Part shown: positions 62,530-64,000 of the stretch, in pieces
Layout of the letters: the number at the start of each line of letters is the position of its first letter
How positions within the stretch are numbered: the stretch's first letter is position 1
Assembly (NCBI GenBank): GCA_022842725.1
Contig: JALHOZ010000020.1
Location: forward strand, 1-64,000
Origin: Saprospiraceae bacterium
Lineage (GTDB): Bacteria; Bacteroidota; Bacteroidia; Chitinophagales; Saprospiraceae
DNA length: 64,000 bases
Reading direction: 5' to 3'
Translations under genes and position numbers: made by a program
Notes under the pieces: model-generated
Database searches by the model: none
What the model was told of the DNA's origin: nothing
What the model saw: the letters and a program-made list of their open reading frames with translations, nothing else

Positions 62530-62829
62530 ATGAAATCATTTGAAATGATTGATTTTTCAGCTGTACAAGAGAGGTACGGCAAAGTATTAGAATCTGGAGA
62601 ACCTAAAAAGTATTCGGAAAGTGATTTACGTGAGATTTGGATGGAGTTTGTTCTGCAAAGACCAACCTGTGACTTCCTCAAACCTGATAATATCAGATTT
62701 GTTTTACAATGTTTTGCTCTGGGTGAAAATGGAGACATTTTTTATACTGAACAAGGCGAAAAAATGATGGTAGAAGCCGCGAGGACTGAAGAGTCGTATA
62801 TTTTGGATCAAAACCAGTATAAAGACTAA
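62530..62829 (+). CDS. Uncharacterised 99-residue acidic protein
   Basis: A soluble, acidic, probably helical protein (MKSFEMIDFSAVQERYGKVL, then DLREIWMEFVLQRPTCDFLK). I do not recognise it. It is flanked by the two GCCCGG sites at 62371 and 62837 and followed by a terminator at 62897. Position after the ATPase operon suggests it belongs to the same element. The real start is the ATG at 62530; an AT-rich leader precedes it. Confidence 0.55.
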   Translation: MKSFEMIDFSAVQERYGKVLESGEPKKYSESDLREIWMEFVLQRPTCDFLKPDNIRFVLQCFALGENGDIFYTEQGEKMMVEAARTEESYILDQNQYKD

Positions 62830-62836
62830 ATCAAGT

Positions 62837-62856
62837 GCCCGGGATTAATAAATTTG
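62837..62856 (+). repeat. Copy 2 of the GCCCGG site
   Basis: GCCCGGGATTAATAAATTTG, 466 bp from copy 1, immediately after the stop of the 99-residue protein gene. Confidence 0.5.
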
Positions 62857-62896
62857 TAAAATACAATTGATATGTAAAAAATGTAAAGTGTAATTC

Positions 62897-62949
62897 AGTC
62901 CAGTCCGACAAAACCCCCGGGAAAATAGTTGGACTGGACTTTTTTTTTG
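62897..62949 (+). terminator. Strong rho-independent terminator
   Basis: AGTCCAGTCC (62897-62906) and GGACTGGACT (62931-62940) form a 10-bp stem followed by nine Ts. It ends the transcript of the preceding gene. Confidence 0.9.
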
Positions 62950-63215
62950 CAAAAAATGGTTTATCCCCATCTTTCAAAGTAAAAAAACAATACCTTTGTC
63001 TAAACATGAAAACCACATCAAAATGGGCAAAAAGAACACAACAAAACTTATTGTAGTTACTCTAATAGGTTCCAAAATACGTCATCGTTAGGACTTTTTG
63101 GAATAGTTTGATATTACAAAAACATGCAAATGAACATAACAAAAAGGAATGAGCCGTAATAAATCAAAGGATCGAAATCAATGAACATAAAATGTAAAAT
63201 CCTAAATCAATACAG

Positions 63216-63683
63216 ATGAAAGCTAAAATTTTAACCATTTTAATATTGTCATCCATAGGGGTATACGCTTTTGTCCGTTATCAGGACCATAAAACCAATC
63301 AAAATAATCAGGCAAAGGCTTTTATAGCCATGCCGGATGATGTGGATGCAAATTATCAAACCAGTATTCAGGCTTCAGGACCCTTTGATTATAGCTCTTT
63401 GGCTTGTGAAGAGGTATTGAGGATTGTCACCCAAAATGGAGTGTTGCGTCAGGAACTGCAAGATTATGAAATGCAAAGTTCAGCACTTCAGTACGTATCC
63501 TTGTGGGAATATTCCGGTATCAATTTTGTGGTCCTCCGCTTTCAAAAAGGTAAAAGGGACTATATATATTGTAATATTGACCAAGGTATATGGAACAGCT
63601 TCGTAGAAAATGCCCATGGTTCTTATGGAAAGAGTTACCACAAATATTTACGTCCTAAAACAAGGTGTAATTGTGGTAAATAG
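63216..63683 (+). CDS. Membrane-anchored or secreted KTSC-like protein
   Basis: A 155-residue protein. MKAKILTILILSSIGVYAFV is a signal anchor or signal peptide. Residues 90-147 (LQYVSLWEYSGINFVVLRFQ, then KGKRDYIYCNIDQGIWNSFV, SYGKSYHKYLRP) resemble the KTSC domain: a beta-strand pair, an aromatic Y-x-Y/C core, and a final G-x-x-xxxxIR/LR segment. KTSC is a short nucleic-acid- or protein-binding fold best known as a fusion to lysyl-tRNA synthetase. Two cysteines at the end (CNCGK) are extra. Function unknown; no operon partner. Confidence 0.65.
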   Translation: MKAKILTILILSSIGVYAFVRYQDHKTNQNNQAKAFIAMPDDVDANYQTSIQASGPFDYSSLACEEVLRIVTQNGVLRQELQDYEMQSSALQYVSLWEYSGINFVVLRFQKGKRDYIYCNIDQGIWNSFVENAHGSYGKSYHKYLRPKTRCNCGK

Positions 63684-64000
63684 TGGATTGATTGACAAGA
63701 TTCAAAATTACACTTCAATATTTTAATTTAAAAACTTTGGTTTAATAACATTAGTCTGACAAAATTTGTAAAAGTTGAGTTAGACGGTACTTTTTGAATG
63801 ATTTTATAGAAATTTATATGAACTGGTCTTCAAAACGCTATATCTGAATATACTCTTTTGATTTATTAGCTTGAAATCAATAAACTTATTTATATGAAAA
63901 ATCTATGGCAACGTCAATATTTTCATTGAACCTAGTAACTAAATAATATGTGAAATTCGAACTTTTTTAATTAAATCAGTTGTTATCAATTGTAGGGATT
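63684..64000. other. Terminal stretch of the window
   Basis: About 317 bp of AT-rich DNA after the KTSC-like gene. I see no gene or clear terminator. Confidence 0.5.

Overview
The window comes from a low-GC Bacteroidota chromosome, most likely a Saprospiraceae-like lineage. The evidence is: secreted proteins ending in Por-type (type IX secretion) sorting domains, a giant adhesin with a gliding-motility-type C-terminus, an adjacent DUF1800/DUF1501 pair, and repeated matches to the Bacteroidota -7 promoter box TAnnTTTG (TACCTTTG before the tRNA, TAACTTTG before parD, TAGTTTTG before the VOC gene). The taxon is an inference from gene content; there is no rRNA or universal marker here.

Layout. 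(a) 1-8 kb is accessory DNA: two interspersed repeat families (A and B), a nested 183-bp MITE-like element, a 42-bp palindromic satellite, a DUF6261-like gene behind three regularly spaced dyads, a cupin gene flanked by inverted ends and an attC-like hairpin, two decayed group II intron 3' ends, a YD-like lipoprotein, a possible toxin-antitoxin-like pair and a small RNA polymerase alpha-CTD-like protein. (b) 8-28.5 kb carries secreted and surface proteins: a Cys-rich lipoprotein, several T9SS cargo proteins, a WG/LRR protein, a beta-helix protein, the DUF1800/DUF1501 pair, a CRTAC1-like FG-GAP protein and a 1556-residue adhesin with exact 447-bp internal repeats. (c) 29-33 kb looks like an integron-type cassette array without an integrase: a lipoprotein, a secreted protein, a ParDE module and a serine hydrolase, each followed by a long imperfect palindrome with TAAC...GTTR ends. 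(d) 33-41 kb is a glycan-use locus: GH92, an AraC regulator, a PhyH dioxygenase, a TIM-barrel isomerase-like protein, a sugar MFS transporter and GH127. It has no SusC/SusD pair. (e) 41.6-59.3 kb is a complete type I-B CRISPR-Cas system: 104 repeats by my count, then cas2, cas1, cas4, cas3, cas5, cas7, cas8b and cas6 on the minus strand, headed by HIRAN and WYL-domain genes. (f) 59.7-64 kb has tRNA-Arg(UCG), then an excisionase-like HTH protein, a RepA/KaiC-like ATPase and small proteins that look like the decayed left end of an integrated element, followed by a KTSC-like protein.

How the parts work together. The CRISPR operon should be read on the minus strand from about 59.3 kb to 41.6 kb, because the repeat on that strand ends in ATTGAAAC, the usual type I-B crRNA tag. 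The leader therefore lies between cas2 and the array, and the newest spacers are near 48.4 kb. Two spacers encode the same peptide with almost only synonymous differences, so the array records repeated encounters with diverged relatives of one phage gene. The AraC gene sits convergent to GH92 and divergent from the PhyH-TIM-MFS-GH127 operon, so it probably controls that operon. The strongest candidates for something undescribed are the attC-like cassettes (with group II intron remnants in the opposite orientation to the genes), the exact 42-bp palindrome array, and the WYL-HIRAN head of the CRISPR operon.
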